From assembly GCA_945949385.1 (NCBI GenBank), contig CAMFEL010000001.1, forward strand, positions 1 to 59,603: DNA of 59,603 bases, written 5' to 3'. Under the pieces are notes generated by a model, which was not told the origin of the DNA, did not search any database, and saw nothing but the letters and a program-made list of their open reading frames with translations. This stretch comes from an uncultured Clostridia bacterium. GTDB lineage: Bacteria > Bacillota > Clostridia > Oscillospirales > CAG-272. Each line of letters opens with the position of its first letter. Position 1 is the first letter of the stretch. Position numbers and translations under genes: made by a program. Below are positions 16,069 to 25,229 of the stretch, piece after piece.

Positions 16069-16278
16069 CTAATCGTCCGTGTCAATATCTACATAGTCAA
16101 GACAGGGTGCCTTAATGCTTTTGGGAGGGACTCTTTTTACGGGGTCGTATGAAAATTTTCTGCATCTCCAGCCGGCGGGAACAACTCCCCGCATACGGCA
16201 GAGCATTACGGAACTGTCATACATACGTGCGGCGTTTTCACATACGGCGCATATACATTCGCTTTTATCCGGTTTCAT
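16069..16278 (-). CDS. Small cysteine-rich protein, unknown function
   Basis: 69 residues from ATG at 16278. An ATG six bases earlier abuts the AGGAGG site with no spacing, whereas 16278 is spaced six bases from it. Five Cys are visible: CICAVC near the start, then LCRMRGVVPAGWRCRKFSYDPVKR. This suggests a small metal-binding, zinc-ribbon-like fold. The C-terminus is acidic (LDYVDIDTDD). I recognise the RKF-YDP-KR pattern from short uncharacterised Clostridia proteins but know no function. Located between ylbJ and prfB, all on the minus strand. Confidence 0.65.
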   Translation of the reverse strand: MKPDKSECICAVCENAARMYDSSVMLCRMRGVVPAGWRCRKFSYDPVKRVPPKSIKAPCLDYVDIDTDD

Positions 16279-16315
16279 ACACATCCTCCTTTTTGCATTG
16301 CTTATATTATTATAT

Positions 16316-16346
16316 AAAAACCGCGCCGATAAATCAAGCGGTTTTT
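16316..16346 (-). terminator. Intrinsic terminator overlapping the ylbJ stop
   Basis: AAAAACCGC and GCGGTTTTT form a 9-bp stem around a 13-base loop, with the T-run on the minus strand. The stem overlaps the ylbJ stop codon (16345-16347). Confidence 0.75.
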
Positions 16347-17430
16347 ACATTTTGTACGCTTTTATAAGCAATTTTACCGAAAAGGCTGTTATCAGAGCCG
16401 CAGATGCAATATACAGCGGCGGTGAGAATTGCAGAAAGGTCTGAAGAAACAGACTCCCGGTGCAGGGCATATATTTTTCGCAGAGCAGAAAACCTGCCGC
16501 TCCGCACATAAGCCCCTGCAAAAGCTTTACAAAGAATGTGCGCTTTAGCGAAAGTCCCAAGGGAAATGTAAAGGCTCCCGCCTGACAGAATACGGAAAGG
16601 CCGGAAAATCCAAGTGCAAAGCCGCAGAAAAAGCCTCCCAACCGATTGCCGGACGCTGCAAGCAGCGCTCCCAGCTTTGACGCTTCCGTCAGCTCAAAAA
16701 CCGCGGCGACGCCGGAGGTAAGTACAGGGGATGCCAAATCCGTCAGACACGATATATATGAAATGACGACGGCAAAAACCGTTACAAAGCCGCACACATT
16801 CAAACAGGCCCCCACAGAGTCCCTGACAGCAAAAAGAAATGCCGATAAAAGAGGCTCTCTTACGGTTGAAGCGGCAGTCTTAGCTTCATTTTTATCCGGT
16901 CTTGCGATTATACGGTTAATAAATACCCCTGCAATAACTGCCGACACAAGCTGCGCAAAATACATAAGCCAACCGAAAACCGCGCTGTTCCAGAATACGG
17001 AGCCTATAACCGACACAACAAAGGACGGACCCGTATTGTTTGCAACGGAAATAAGCACCTCAGCCTGCGTTTTTGTAACGGTGCCTCTGCGGTAAAGCTC
17101 CGCTGCGGTCTTAGCTCCCAGGGGAAAGCCGCACAGAAACCCCAGAATTACCGCAGAGGATGCCTCGGCGGGAAGCCCGAAAAGCTTCGCCGCGGGAAGT
17201 CTGCGGGAAATAGAGTCCGCGGCACCGGTGGTAACCAGCATTGAGGACACTACCATATAAGGAAAAAGCGCGGGAATAAGTCGGCTGAGACACATAGACA
17301 CAGCCGACTGCGCCGCCCTTGATGAAGCTTCGCCGAAAACCGTAAGTATAAGGCACAGCGCGCACAGAAACAGGCAGAGAAGTACGCCTTTGCGGCTTTT
17401 GCGGTTTATGTCGTTTATCCTTTCTTTCAT
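16345..17430 (-). CDS. ylbJ: Sporulation integral membrane protein YlbJ
   Basis: 361 residues, strongly hydrophobic, with about eight to ten membrane helices and the nucleoside-recognition/gate-type fold. Diagnostic stretches are LIPALFPYMVVSSML, ILGFLCGFPLGAKTAAELY and VANNTGPSFVVSVIGS. In B. subtilis ylbJ is transcribed by sigma-E in the mother cell and is required for cortex or envelope assembly of the spore; its transported substrate is unknown. It is divergent from yqfC-yqfD, also mother-cell sporulation genes. A clear sigma-E promoter could not be placed by eye in the 95-bp gap. Confidence 0.9.
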   Translation of the reverse strand: MKERINDINRKSRKGVLLCLFLCALCLILTVFGEASSRAAQSAVSMCLSRLIPALFPYMVVSSMLVTTGAADSISRRLPAAKLFGLPAEASSAVILGFLCGFPLGAKTAAELYRRGTVTKTQAEVLISVANNTGPSFVVSVIGSVFWNSAVFGWLMYFAQLVSAVIAGVFINRIIARPDKNEAKTAASTVREPLLSAFLFAVRDSVGACLNVCGFVTVFAVVISYISCLTDLASPVLTSGVAAVFELTEASKLGALLAASGNRLGGFFCGFALGFSGLSVFCQAGAFTFPLGLSLKRTFFVKLLQGLMCGAAGFLLCEKYMPCTGSLFLQTFLQFSPPLYIASAALITAFSVKLLIKAYKM

Positions 17431-17525
17431 TAGTCAGCTCCGTTTGTCATATTATTCAGTAGAATATATGCCGCCGCGCACTTTATATTTCCCGTGCGGC
17501 AGCGATGACGGAGGACAGAGTATTT

Positions 17526-17807
17526 ATGAAAACACTGAAAGAAAAATGTACTTCGCTTTTTGAGAGAATAAGCGAGGAGGCGGGAGCGGCGCCCCTTATA
17601 GAACTGCACGGCAGCGGAGAAGTGCTTATTTCAGGCTGCCGCGGAATAATAGACTATGACAGCACATCAATCACGGTGGAAACCCCCTGCGGGCTTATGA
17701 CACTTAAAGGAAAAGGACTTACTGTGTCGGTATTCCGCGGAGATATAATGTCAGTAGAGGGAAAAGTATCCCTATTGTGCTTCGGGGAGGCGGAAAATGC
17801 TGATTGA
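17526..17807 (+). CDS. yqfC: Sporulation protein YqfC
   Basis: 93 residues. The sequence shows the beta-strand repeat pattern of the YabP/YqfC family: IELHGSGEVLISGCRGIIDYD followed by TPCGLMTLKGKGLTV and IEGKV-type ending (MSVEGKVSLLCF). YqfC is made under sigma-E control in sporulating Firmicutes; its role is uncertain but it pairs with YqfD. ATG 17526 lies ten bases after GGAGGA, whereas an earlier in-frame ATG at 17505 precedes that site. It overlaps yqfD by 11 bp. Confidence 0.88.
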   Translation: MKTLKEKCTSLFERISEEAGAAPLIELHGSGEVLISGCRGIIDYDSTSITVETPCGLMTLKGKGLTVSVFRGDIMSVEGKVSLLCFGEAENAD

Positions 17808-19005
17808 TTTACTGTTCGGCACGGCAGTGCTTACTTTTCCCGCCAAAAGGTGCGCCGAAATACTGAACGCCGCCGCCCGCCTTGATATACATTTCCGTCC
17901 CCCCGTAACAGACAAAGATATAACCGTTTTGAAAATACCCCTGCGCTCCGCCTCTCCGCTTCTTTGCTCCGTTTGCTGTGCCGATGAAATAAAACTACAA
18001 ACAAAGGGGCTTTTACCTTTCGTTCTCCGATATAAAAAGCGGTGGGGAATTGCGGCAGGCGCTTTGATTTTTGTATTTCTGACAGCTCTGTCGTCAAATG
18101 TAATATGGAGCGTGGATGTGACCGGAAATAAAAACATCAGCGACAAATATATCACTGATATTCTTGCAAATCTCGGATGCAGACCGGGCGCCTTTTACTC
18201 TTCCATCGACTTTGACACTTTGCATAACAGATTTCTTATGGAAAGCGAGGGAATAGGCTGGATTTCCGTAAATATGAACGGCACCCGCGCAAATGTGGAG
18301 GTAAGAGAGACCTCCGTCGGAGAGAGAGAAGCAGACAGTACATATTATAATCTGATAGCGGCAGAGGACGGGCAGATTGAGAGAATTGCCGCAATAGAGG
18401 GGAAGCCGCAGGTAAAAATTTCTCAAACCGTTGAAAAAGGTCAGCTTCTTGTCAGCGGAATACTCAGCAGGGAAGAGGGCGGCATAAGGCTTGAAAGCGC
18501 CTCTGGAAGCGTATACGCAAAGGTAACGAGAAATTTTTCCGTAAGCGTACCTCTGAAAACGGAAAAAAAGGTATACACGGGAGAGAAAACAGAAAAAAAG
18601 AGCGTAACTTTTTTCAGTTTTAATATAAATCTTTTTACAAACAGTAGAATTCCATATGACTTTTATGATACAATAGAAACGGAGAAGAGGCTTTATCTGT
18701 TTGACACGGCAGCCCTGCCTGTCCTTGTCGGCACTAAAGAGTACAGGGAGTATGAAAATGCTTTTGTAACACTTACCGAGGACGAAGCAAAAGACGAGGC
18801 TATGAGGCTTTACAGAGAAAAGCTGAAGGAGACTCTCGGCACGGCACAGCTTTTGTCCAAAAGTACGGATATCAGCATTGAAAACGAAGTCTGTACCGTA
18901 TCATGCAGTATTTACTGCCTTGCAGACATAGCAAAGCCCGCCCCCTTTGATATTGCGCAGGACAGTGATGATGAAGCAAAAGAAACAGAAAACGCACAAC
19001 AGTAA
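17797..19005 (+). CDS. yqfD: Sporulation protein YqfD
   Basis: 402 residues. A cytoplasmic N-terminal part (about 1-80) is followed by one membrane helix near residue 85-107 (WGIAAGALIFVFLTALSSNVIW). An extracytoplasmic region resembling POTRA-type repeats follows (VDVTGNKNISDKYITDILANLG), then a beta-rich section with ANVEVRE and a C-terminal domain. Its conserved place after yqfC and before phoH is seen across endospore formers. B. subtilis YqfD is a sigma-E mother-cell protein needed for efficient sporulation. The start overlaps the yqfC end and follows GGGGAGG, indicating coupled translation. Confidence 0.9.
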   Translation: MLIDLLFGTAVLTFPAKRCAEILNAAARLDIHFRPPVTDKDITVLKIPLRSASPLLCSVCCADEIKLQTKGLLPFVLRYKKRWGIAAGALIFVFLTALSSNVIWSVDVTGNKNISDKYITDILANLGCRPGAFYSSIDFDTLHNRFLMESEGIGWISVNMNGTRANVEVRETSVGEREADSTYYNLIAAEDGQIERIAAIEGKPQVKISQTVEKGQLLVSGILSREEGGIRLESASGSVYAKVTRNFSVSVPLKTEKKVYTGEKTEKKSVTFFSFNINLFTNSRIPYDFYDTIETEKRLYLFDTAALPVLVGTKEYREYENAFVTLTEDEAKDEAMRLYREKLKETLGTAQLLSKSTDISIENEVCTVSCSIYCLADIAKPAPFDIAQDSDDEAKETENAQQ

Positions 19006-19034
19006 ATCGGAAATATATTTGAAAAGGATTGCAA

Positions 19035-20060
19035 ATGGCTCAAAGAACAGTAACAATACAAAACAGCGAAATGACTCTGCGTATATTCGGCAGCTTTGAC
19101 CGCAATACGCGGCGAATTGAAAACGCTTTCGGAGTTCATATTTATAACCGCGGAGGCGACGGCGAATGCGATACCGTTGTTATCGAAGGCGCAGAGGGCT
19201 CCTGTGAGCTTGCCGCCGCCGTGCTGGAGCATCTGAAGAAATTTGCCGCTCAAAGCGATGTTGTTGCCGATCAGACTGTGGATTATGTCATATCCATGGT
19301 CAGCGACGGCAGGGGAGACGAGCTTAACGGCTACGGCGAGGATTGCATTTGCATAAGCGCAAAGGGTAAGCCAATAAAAGCAAAGACCGTAGGGCAGAAG
19401 AAATATGTGGACGCCATAAAGAAAAACACCGTGGTGCTGGGCATCGGCCCCGCCGGCACGGGTAAAACCTTTCTTGCGGTAGCAATGGCAGTAAAGGCTC
19501 TGCGCGCACACGAGGTAACGAGAATAATCCTGACGCGCCCTGCCGTTGAAGCCGGGGAGAGACTTGGCTTTCTGCCCGGAGACCTGCAGTCAAAGATAGA
19601 CCCCTATCTCAGACCTTTGTATGACGCGCTTTACGAAATGCTGGGTATGGAAAACTGCTCAAGACTCATGGAAAAAATGACCATTGAAATCGCCCCCTTG
19701 GCATATATGCGCGGACGCACCCTTGACGATTGCTTTATAATCCTTGACGAGGCGCAGAACACCACACCCGAGCAGATGAAAATGTTTCTTACCCGTCTCG
19801 GCAACGGCTCAAAAGCAGTAGTGACGGGAGACCTGACTCAGACCGACCTGCCCTCGGGACAGCACAGCGGTCTTGCGGAAGCAACACGGGTTCTGCGGGG
19901 AATAGATGACATCGTAATTCACGAGTTTTCCGAAAAAGATGTGGTGCGCCACCGCCTTGTCCAGCAGATAATTCTTGCTTACGAAAAATACGGACGAGAG
20001 CGCGCACAAAAAGCAAATGCAGGTTCTAAAAAACGCTTCAAAGCGAAAAGGATACAATAG
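19035..20060 (+). CDS. phoH: PhoH family ATPase (PhoH-like protein)
   Basis: 341 residues. An N-terminal KH-like segment (residues 1-100: FGSFDRNTRRIENAFGVHIY) precedes the P-loop domain with Walker A GPAGTGKTFLA, RPAVEAGERLGFLPGDL, Walker B FIILDEAQNTTPEQM and the sensor VVTGDLTQTDLP. Family members are cytoplasmic ATPases linked to RNA metabolism; the adjacent ybeY (rRNA maturation factor) fits this. A TTG six bases upstream is possible, but AAAAGG spacing favours the ATG at 19035. Adjacent to ybeY with a 12-bp gap. Confidence 0.93.
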   Translation: MAQRTVTIQNSEMTLRIFGSFDRNTRRIENAFGVHIYNRGGDGECDTVVIEGAEGSCELAAAVLEHLKKFAAQSDVVADQTVDYVISMVSDGRGDELNGYGEDCICISAKGKPIKAKTVGQKKYVDAIKKNTVVLGIGPAGTGKTFLAVAMAVKALRAHEVTRIILTRPAVEAGERLGFLPGDLQSKIDPYLRPLYDALYEMLGMENCSRLMEKMTIEIAPLAYMRGRTLDDCFIILDEAQNTTPEQMKMFLTRLGNGSKAVVTGDLTQTDLPSGQHSGLAEATRVLRGIDDIVIHEFSEKDVVRHRLVQQIILAYEKYGRERAQKANAGSKKRFKAKRIQ

Positions 20061-20072
20061 GAAAAACTGAAT

Positions 20073-20546
20073 ATGAAACTTAAAATGTATTATAAAAATT
20101 CACAGGACAAGCTGCAGGCATCTCCCGCACTTCGCGGGCTTTGCCGCAGAGCCGTTCATGCTGCGCTTACATACGAAAAGATTGATTTTGACTGCGAGGT
20201 ATCCCTGACCTTTACGGACAACGATGGGATCAGAGAGCTTAACAGAGAGTACCGCGGCATTGACAGGGAGACGGATGTGCTGTCCTTTCCCATGTACGAC
20301 TTTGCCGGCGGAGAGGAGCCGGAGCCTCCTTTTCCCGCCACTCTGGGCGATATTGTCCTGTCTCTTGAAAAAGCGCAGGCGCAGGCTGATGAATTCGGTC
20401 ACAGTTTTGAGCGAGAGACCGCATTTCTCTGCGTTCACTCAACACTTCATCTTCTCGGTTATGACCACGAGCTTTCCGATGATGACGATAGGGATATGAG
20501 AAGACGGCAGGACGGTATTATGGAAATACTGAAATTATCGAGATAA
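20073..20546 (+). CDS. ybeY: Endoribonuclease/rRNA maturation factor YbeY
   Basis: 157 residues. The zinc site is VHSTLHLLGYDH, with His122, His126 and His132 in the H-x3-H-x5-H arrangement. The segment NREYRGIDRETDVLSFPM carries the conserved Arg/Thr-Asp-VLSFP strand. YbeY acts in 16S rRNA 3'-end maturation and late 70S quality control, and physically cooperates with Era, which is the next gene. The 12-bp gap from phoH and 22-bp gap to era suggest one transcript. Confidence 0.95.
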   Translation: MKLKMYYKNSQDKLQASPALRGLCRRAVHAALTYEKIDFDCEVSLTFTDNDGIRELNREYRGIDRETDVLSFPMYDFAGGEEPEPPFPATLGDIVLSLEKAQAQADEFGHSFERETAFLCVHSTLHLLGYDHELSDDDDRDMRRRQDGIMEILKLSR

Positions 20547-20568
20547 CAGCGAGGTAAAAATAAGGATT

Positions 20569-21462
20569 ATGAAAAGAACCGCATTTATTGCCATAGTAGG
20601 ACGCCCCAATGTGGGAAAATCAACGCTTATGCACGCGCTTCTGGGCGAAAAAATAGCAATAGTTTCGTCAAAACCCCAGACAACCCGCAACAGAATAATG
20701 GGAGTGCTTACAAAAGGCGAGGATCAGTATGTATTTCTTGACACTCCCGGAATTCACAAGGCTAAAACGAAGCTGGGAAGCTATATGATGAAGACCGTGC
20801 GCTCCTCTCTCGGCTCAGCCGACGCCGTGATCCTCATAGCCGACGCGGGACGCTCTCCCGGAGATATAGAAAAGAACATATGCGAAAAACTGAAAGGGGA
20901 AAAGCTCCCCTCTATGCTCGTTCTCAACAAAATCGACCTCGCAAGCCGTGAAAAGATCGCGGAATCCATTGCACAGTACGCGGCTTTGTACGATTTTGAC
21001 GCCGTTGTGCCCGTAAGTGCTCTCAAAGAGAAAAATCTCGGCGATGTTATGGAAGAAGCCGAAAAATTCCTGCATGAGGGAGACTGGTTCTTTGAGGAGG
21101 ATATGATAACCGATCAGCCGGAAAAGCAGATTGCCGCCGAGATTATCAGAGAAAAGCTGCTTCGCACCCTTTCCGCAGAGATCCCCCACGGCAGCGCCGT
21201 TGTTATAGAAGAATTCAAGGAAACGGACGACCTGCTTTCCATCCGCGCCGAGATCTATTGCGAGAAAGAAAGCCATAAGGGCATTATAGTCGGCAAAAAA
21301 GGCGAAATGCTGAAGCGCATCGGCACCTACGCAAGAGAAGATCTGGAAGAATTCTTCGGAATGAAGGTATATCTCAATCTTTGGGTAAAGGTCAAGGAAA
21401 ACTGGCGCGACAGCGATTTTTCACTTAACAGCTTCGGCTTTAATCCAAAGGAAATAGACTGA
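20569..21462 (+). CDS. era: GTPase Era
   Basis: 297 residues. The GTPase domain shows G1 GRPNVGKSTLMH, G2 region SSKPQTTRNRIMG, G3 DTPGIHKAKTKLG, G4 NKID and G5 VSALKEKN. The C-terminal KH domain has GIIVGKKGEMLKRIGTYAREDLE with the GxxG loop and ends in the usual WVKVKENWRDS. Era binds the 3' end of 16S rRNA and assists 30S assembly. Length and motifs are standard. Operon position after ybeY and before recO is the common Firmicutes order. Confidence 0.97.
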   Translation: MKRTAFIAIVGRPNVGKSTLMHALLGEKIAIVSSKPQTTRNRIMGVLTKGEDQYVFLDTPGIHKAKTKLGSYMMKTVRSSLGSADAVILIADAGRSPGDIEKNICEKLKGEKLPSMLVLNKIDLASREKIAESIAQYAALYDFDAVVPVSALKEKNLGDVMEEAEKFLHEGDWFFEEDMITDQPEKQIAAEIIREKLLRTLSAEIPHGSAVVIEEFKETDDLLSIRAEIYCEKESHKGIIVGKKGEMLKRIGTYAREDLEEFFGMKVYLNLWVKVKENWRDSDFSLNSFGFNPKEID

Positions 21463-21488
21463 CACCCACAGGGGGGAGGGAAGGATCC

Positions 21489-22268
21489 ATGGCGGAACGC
21501 ATCACGGTACACGGCTTGTGCGTCAGAGAGACCGAGATCGGCGAGGCAGACAAGATAATCACCCTTGTCACAATGGAATACGGCCGCCTTTCCGTCAGCG
21601 GAAAGGGCGTAAAAAGCCTGAAAAGCCGTCATATGGCGGCGACCCAGCCCTTTGCCTACTCTCTTTTCACCCTGAGGAAATCGAAAAAGAACTATTATAT
21701 CGAGGAAAGCGAGCTTATAGAGTGCTTTTGGGAGATAAGGGGCGATATTGAAAAACTGTCCCTTGCCGCCTACATATGCGATGTGTGCGCCGATGTTTCC
21801 GTGGAGGGAGAAGCTGACCCGGAGCTTCTGCGGCTGACTCTCAACTCTCTGTTTGCCGTCAATAAAGGAATGCAGACTGAAAAGGTAAAGGCGGCTTTTG
21901 AGCTTCGCTGCGCCGAAGTTATCGGCTTTTGCCCCGATTTAACGGTTTGCGGCGCGTGCGGCTGCGAGCTTTCCGGAGACTCATATATAGACATTATGAA
22001 CGGCAGACTGCTTTGCCGCGACTGCAAGCCCCGCGCCGAGCGGGAAGAGGAGCTTGAGGGCTCTACCTCCCGTCTGTATATGCTGCTGAGTCCCGGCACC
22101 GTTGCGGCAATGCGATATATCGTCCAATCTGCACCCGAGCGCTTTTTGTCCTTTAATCTTGCCGAGGACGATATGCACCTGCTGTCGCAGGTATGCGAAG
22201 CCTATCTCACAAACCACCTTGAACACGGCTTTGGCACACTGAATTTTTACAAATCCATCTTACTGTAA
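21489..22268 (+). CDS. recO: DNA repair protein RecO
   Basis: 259 residues. An N-terminal OB fold (GLCVRETEIGEADKIITLVTMEYGRLSVSGKGV) leads to a helical region. A zinc finger follows with CGACGCEL and RLLCRDC (two Cys pairs, about residues 157-180). RecO loads RecA onto SSB-coated single-stranded DNA with RecR in the RecFOR pathway. The ATG at 21489 follows a long purine-rich site (GGGGGGAGGGAAGG). Next gene mutS2 begins 17 bp later. Confidence 0.93.
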   Translation: MAERITVHGLCVRETEIGEADKIITLVTMEYGRLSVSGKGVKSLKSRHMAATQPFAYSLFTLRKSKKNYYIEESELIECFWEIRGDIEKLSLAAYICDVCADVSVEGEADPELLRLTLNSLFAVNKGMQTEKVKAAFELRCAEVIGFCPDLTVCGACGCELSGDSYIDIMNGRLLCRDCKPRAEREEELEGSTSRLYMLLSPGTVAAMRYIVQSAPERFLSFNLAEDDMHLLSQVCEAYLTNHLEHGFGTLNFYKSILL

Positions 22269-22285
22269 TATTATCATTAAAGAAT

Positions 22286-24658
22286 ATGAAAACTAAAAAT
22301 CTTTATACACTTGAATTTGACAAAATACGGAAATTACTTGCCCGCCACGCAGCTACCGACGGCGCAAAGGAAATGGCGCTCTCTCTTACTCCGTCCGACG
22401 ATATTGACGAAGTAAGACTGCGTCAAAGGCGCACCGCCGACGCAAAGCTTTTAGCGGGACAAAAGGGAAATCCGTCTTTCGGCACCGTAAAAGACGTGTC
22501 CGACGCCTGCGAGCGCGCCGACAAGGGCGCTACCCTTACCACCCGCGAGCTTTTGGACTGCGCAGGGGTGCTTCGCTGCGCCCGCTCTCTCATTGAATAT
22601 TACAAAAGCGATAAAGTCGCAGAAACCTCTCTCGATGAAATATTCGAGCGGCTCATCCCCGCAAAAACCGTTGAGGACAGAATAAACCACTCCATCATAT
22701 CAGAGGATATGATATCCGATGACGCAAGTCCCGCTCTTGCGGAAATACGCCACAGTATCAGAAAGACCAATTCCAAAATAGCCGACCTTATGCAGCGCTT
22801 TACCCAGGGCGGCTCATACTCAAAATATTTGCAGGAAAACATCGTTACTACAAGAGGGGGACGCTTTGTCATTCCGGTGAAAAGCGAATACCGCAGCGCC
22901 GTTCCCGGTCTTGTACACGATACCTCCGCCTCAGGAGCCACCCTGTTTATAGAGCCTATGAGCGTAGTACAGGCAAACAACGAGCTTCGTGAGCTTCAGG
23001 CTAAGGAGGAATACGAGATAGAGCGGATACTGTACGAGCTGTCCCGGCTTGTTTCCTCCGTCAGCGGAACAATTCTTCTGAACTATTCCAACATCACCTG
23101 TATTTCTTTTGTTTTCGCCTGCTCGGAGCTTGCATATCAGATGAAAGCGGCAGAGCCGTCGGTAAGCGAGGACGGCCCCGTAAGGCTTGAAAAATGCCGC
23201 CATCCCCTTATCGGAGAAAACGCCGTGCCCGTCACAATCGAAGTCGGCGGAAAGTGGTCAATGCTTGTTATCACCGGCCCCAACACGGGCGGTAAAACCG
23301 TCTCCCTGAAAACCCTGGGCCTGTTCTGTATGATGGCTCAGGCAGGGCTGCAGCTCCCCTGTGAAAATGCAAGCGTGCGCGTTTTTGACGATATTTATTC
23401 GGACATCGGTGACGAGCAGTCCATTGAGCAGTCTCTGTCAACATTTTCCTCCCATATGGTAGGGATAGTTGATATACTTAACAGCATGACAAATCGCTCT
23501 CTGGTACTTTTCGACGAGCTTGGCAGCGGCACAGACCCCGTTGAGGGCGCGGCGCTTGCCATGTCCATACTTGAAGAGGTGCTGGAGCGCGGCGCACTCT
23601 GTGCCGCCACCACTCACTATGCGGAGCTGAAAGCCTTTGCCCTTGAGCGCGACGGCGTTTGCAACGCCTCCTGCGAGTTTGATGTGGAGACCCTGAAACC
23701 CACCTACCGTCTGATTATCGGCACACCGGGCAAATCCAACGCCTTTGCCATATCCGAAAGGCTGGGGCTCCCGAAACGCATTGTTGAGCGCGCAGGAGGA
23801 TATGTGGACAATTCAAGCCGAAGCTTTGAGGCTGTTATAGAGAAGCTGGAGGCAGAACGATTCAAACTTGAAACAGAAAGGCAAAAAGCCCGAAAGCTTC
23901 GCCTCGAATACGAGGAATTCAAAGAAAAAAGCGAAGCAGAGCTTCGAAATAAGCTGGGCAGCGCCGAGGAGGAAGCGAAAAAAGCGCGAGAAAAGGCGCG
24001 TTCCATTGTTGACAGCGCAAGAGCCACCGGCGATTATATTATGAAACAGCTTGATGAAGCGAAAAAAGCGCAGGACAAAGAGAATTTCGGCGAGGTACTT
24101 CAGAGATCCAAAAAGAATATAAAAGGCGAAGTCCGCAGCTACCTTGAAAAAAACCGCGAAAAGGAAGAGGACGACGGCTATGTGCTTCCCAGACCCCTGA
24201 AAAAGGGCGACGATGTGGAGCACCGTACTCTCGGTACAAAAGGCACTCTTTTGGAAGACCCGGACAAAAAGGGAAATGTTACCGTTCAGATGGGTATTTT
24301 GAAAACGAAATTCAATGTATCTCAGCTTAAACTGCTTGACATTGTCTCCGTTGGAGAAAAGGGAAAGCCGGGCAGCGAAAAAGCATACAGAGCCTCCGTT
24401 TCCCGCAATTTCAAGCCGGAGCTTGACGTGCGCGGTATGACAGGGGAGGATGCATGCTTTACGGTGGATAAGTATCTTGACGAGGCAATCGTTGCCCGAA
24501 TTTTCAGCGTCACCGTTATTCACGGCAAAGGAACGGGAGCACTGCGCAGCGCAATCTGGTCACGGCTGAAAAGCGACAAACGGGTTGAATCCTTCCGCGC
24601 CGGTCAGTACGGCGAAGGCGACTACGGTGTTACGATTATTGACCTTAAACACAAGTGA
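22286..24658 (+). CDS. mutS2: MutS2 ATPase/endonuclease
   Basis: 790 residues, full length. A helical core (about 1-310), MutS-type ATPase with Walker A GPNTGGKTVSLKTLG, Walker B SLVLFDELGSGTDPVEGAAL and ATTHYAELKAFA. A long Lys/Glu-rich coiled coil (about 510-630) and a C-terminal Smr domain (LDVRGMTGEDA and VIHGKGTGALR) follow. It lacks the mismatch-recognition domain of MutS1. In B. subtilis MutS2 recognises collided ribosomes and splits them or cleaves their mRNA, feeding RqcH. An rqcH gene lies at 50130-51878 in this same window. It ends back-to-back with the next, convergent gene. Confidence 0.95.
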   Translation: MKTKNLYTLEFDKIRKLLARHAATDGAKEMALSLTPSDDIDEVRLRQRRTADAKLLAGQKGNPSFGTVKDVSDACERADKGATLTTRELLDCAGVLRCARSLIEYYKSDKVAETSLDEIFERLIPAKTVEDRINHSIISEDMISDDASPALAEIRHSIRKTNSKIADLMQRFTQGGSYSKYLQENIVTTRGGRFVIPVKSEYRSAVPGLVHDTSASGATLFIEPMSVVQANNELRELQAKEEYEIERILYELSRLVSSVSGTILLNYSNITCISFVFACSELAYQMKAAEPSVSEDGPVRLEKCRHPLIGENAVPVTIEVGGKWSMLVITGPNTGGKTVSLKTLGLFCMMAQAGLQLPCENASVRVFDDIYSDIGDEQSIEQSLSTFSSHMVGIVDILNSMTNRSLVLFDELGSGTDPVEGAALAMSILEEVLERGALCAATTHYAELKAFALERDGVCNASCEFDVETLKPTYRLIIGTPGKSNAFAISERLGLPKRIVERAGGYVDNSSRSFEAVIEKLEAERFKLETERQKARKLRLEYEEFKEKSEAELRNKLGSAEEEAKKAREKARSIVDSARATGDYIMKQLDEAKKAQDKENFGEVLQRSKKNIKGEVRSYLEKNREKEEDDGYVLPRPLKKGDDVEHRTLGTKGTLLEDPDKKGNVTVQMGILKTKFNVSQLKLLDIVSVGEKGKPGSEKAYRASVSRNFKPELDVRGMTGEDACFTVDKYLDEAIVARIFSVTVIHGKGTGALRSAIWSRLKSDKRVESFRAGQYGEGDYGVTIIDLKHK

Positions 24659-25156
24659 TTACTGACTTTCGGACGGCAGCTCAAAGCCCTGTATAAAGCC
24701 CTGAGTGTCGGAAGAGCATATATCGCCGCCGATAACACGGTTTTTGTAAACAATAATATTTGCATAAACCGTGCCGTCATAGTCGGGATAGTTTGCTATC
24801 TCATAGGTATAGCGCATGGCGCTTTTGCCCTTGTACTCCGACAGATCGAGTCCCTGCGCTTTCTGCAGGTCGTTGTAGGAATTCATAACGCGGTCGAAAT
24901 CGGCCGGTATCTTGACCTCCACCTCTTCAACACAGCCTTCTTTGGTATCCCATCCGAACTGGGACAAAAAATTTATGCGGTCGTCTTCGGTTTTGATTTT
25001 GTCGTAGTTTACGGTGTCGCTGCCCTTAAACAGCGAGCCTGCGGCGACCCTGTCGTTTGAGGGAAGCAGTATTATCAGCACGGCGGCCGCAACCACCGCC
25101 AGTACTATTATGGCAGCAAGCTTCAGCGTATTGCTTTTAACGGAACATACAAACAT
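24659..25156 (-). CDS. DUF4830-type membrane-anchored protein
   Basis: 165 residues from ATG at 25156, preceded by GAAAGGGG. A short cytoplasmic start, one membrane helix (about 10-30: LKLAAIIVLAVVAAAVLIILL) and an extracytoplasmic domain. The latter has FLSQFGWDTKEGCVEEVEVKIP, a segment YNDLQKAQGLDLSEYKGK, RYTYEIANYPDY and VYANIIVYKNRVIGGDICS. This order matches what I recall of the DUF4830 family of Firmicutes; function unknown. The open frame extends further upstream to 25318 without a ribosome site, so the shorter start is used. Its stop abuts the mutS2 stop with no gap. Confidence 0.72.
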   Translation of the reverse strand: MFVCSVKSNTLKLAAIIVLAVVAAAVLIILLPSNDRVAAGSLFKGSDTVNYDKIKTEDDRINFLSQFGWDTKEGCVEEVEVKIPADFDRVMNSYNDLQKAQGLDLSEYKGKSAMRYTYEIANYPDYDGTVYANIIVYKNRVIGGDICSSDTQGFIQGFELPSESQ

Positions 25157-25229
25157 TATTATACCCCTTTCATCTGACAAGCGTGTTACTTCTGATTGAT
25201 TATATGCCCAAGGGACGGATTTATGACTT

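Noticed and set aside
17431..17525. Sigma-E promoters between ylbJ and yqfC
   Set aside because: CATATT-like and ATATATG-like elements exist, but no pair had both a good -35 and a CATACAMT -10 at correct spacing.
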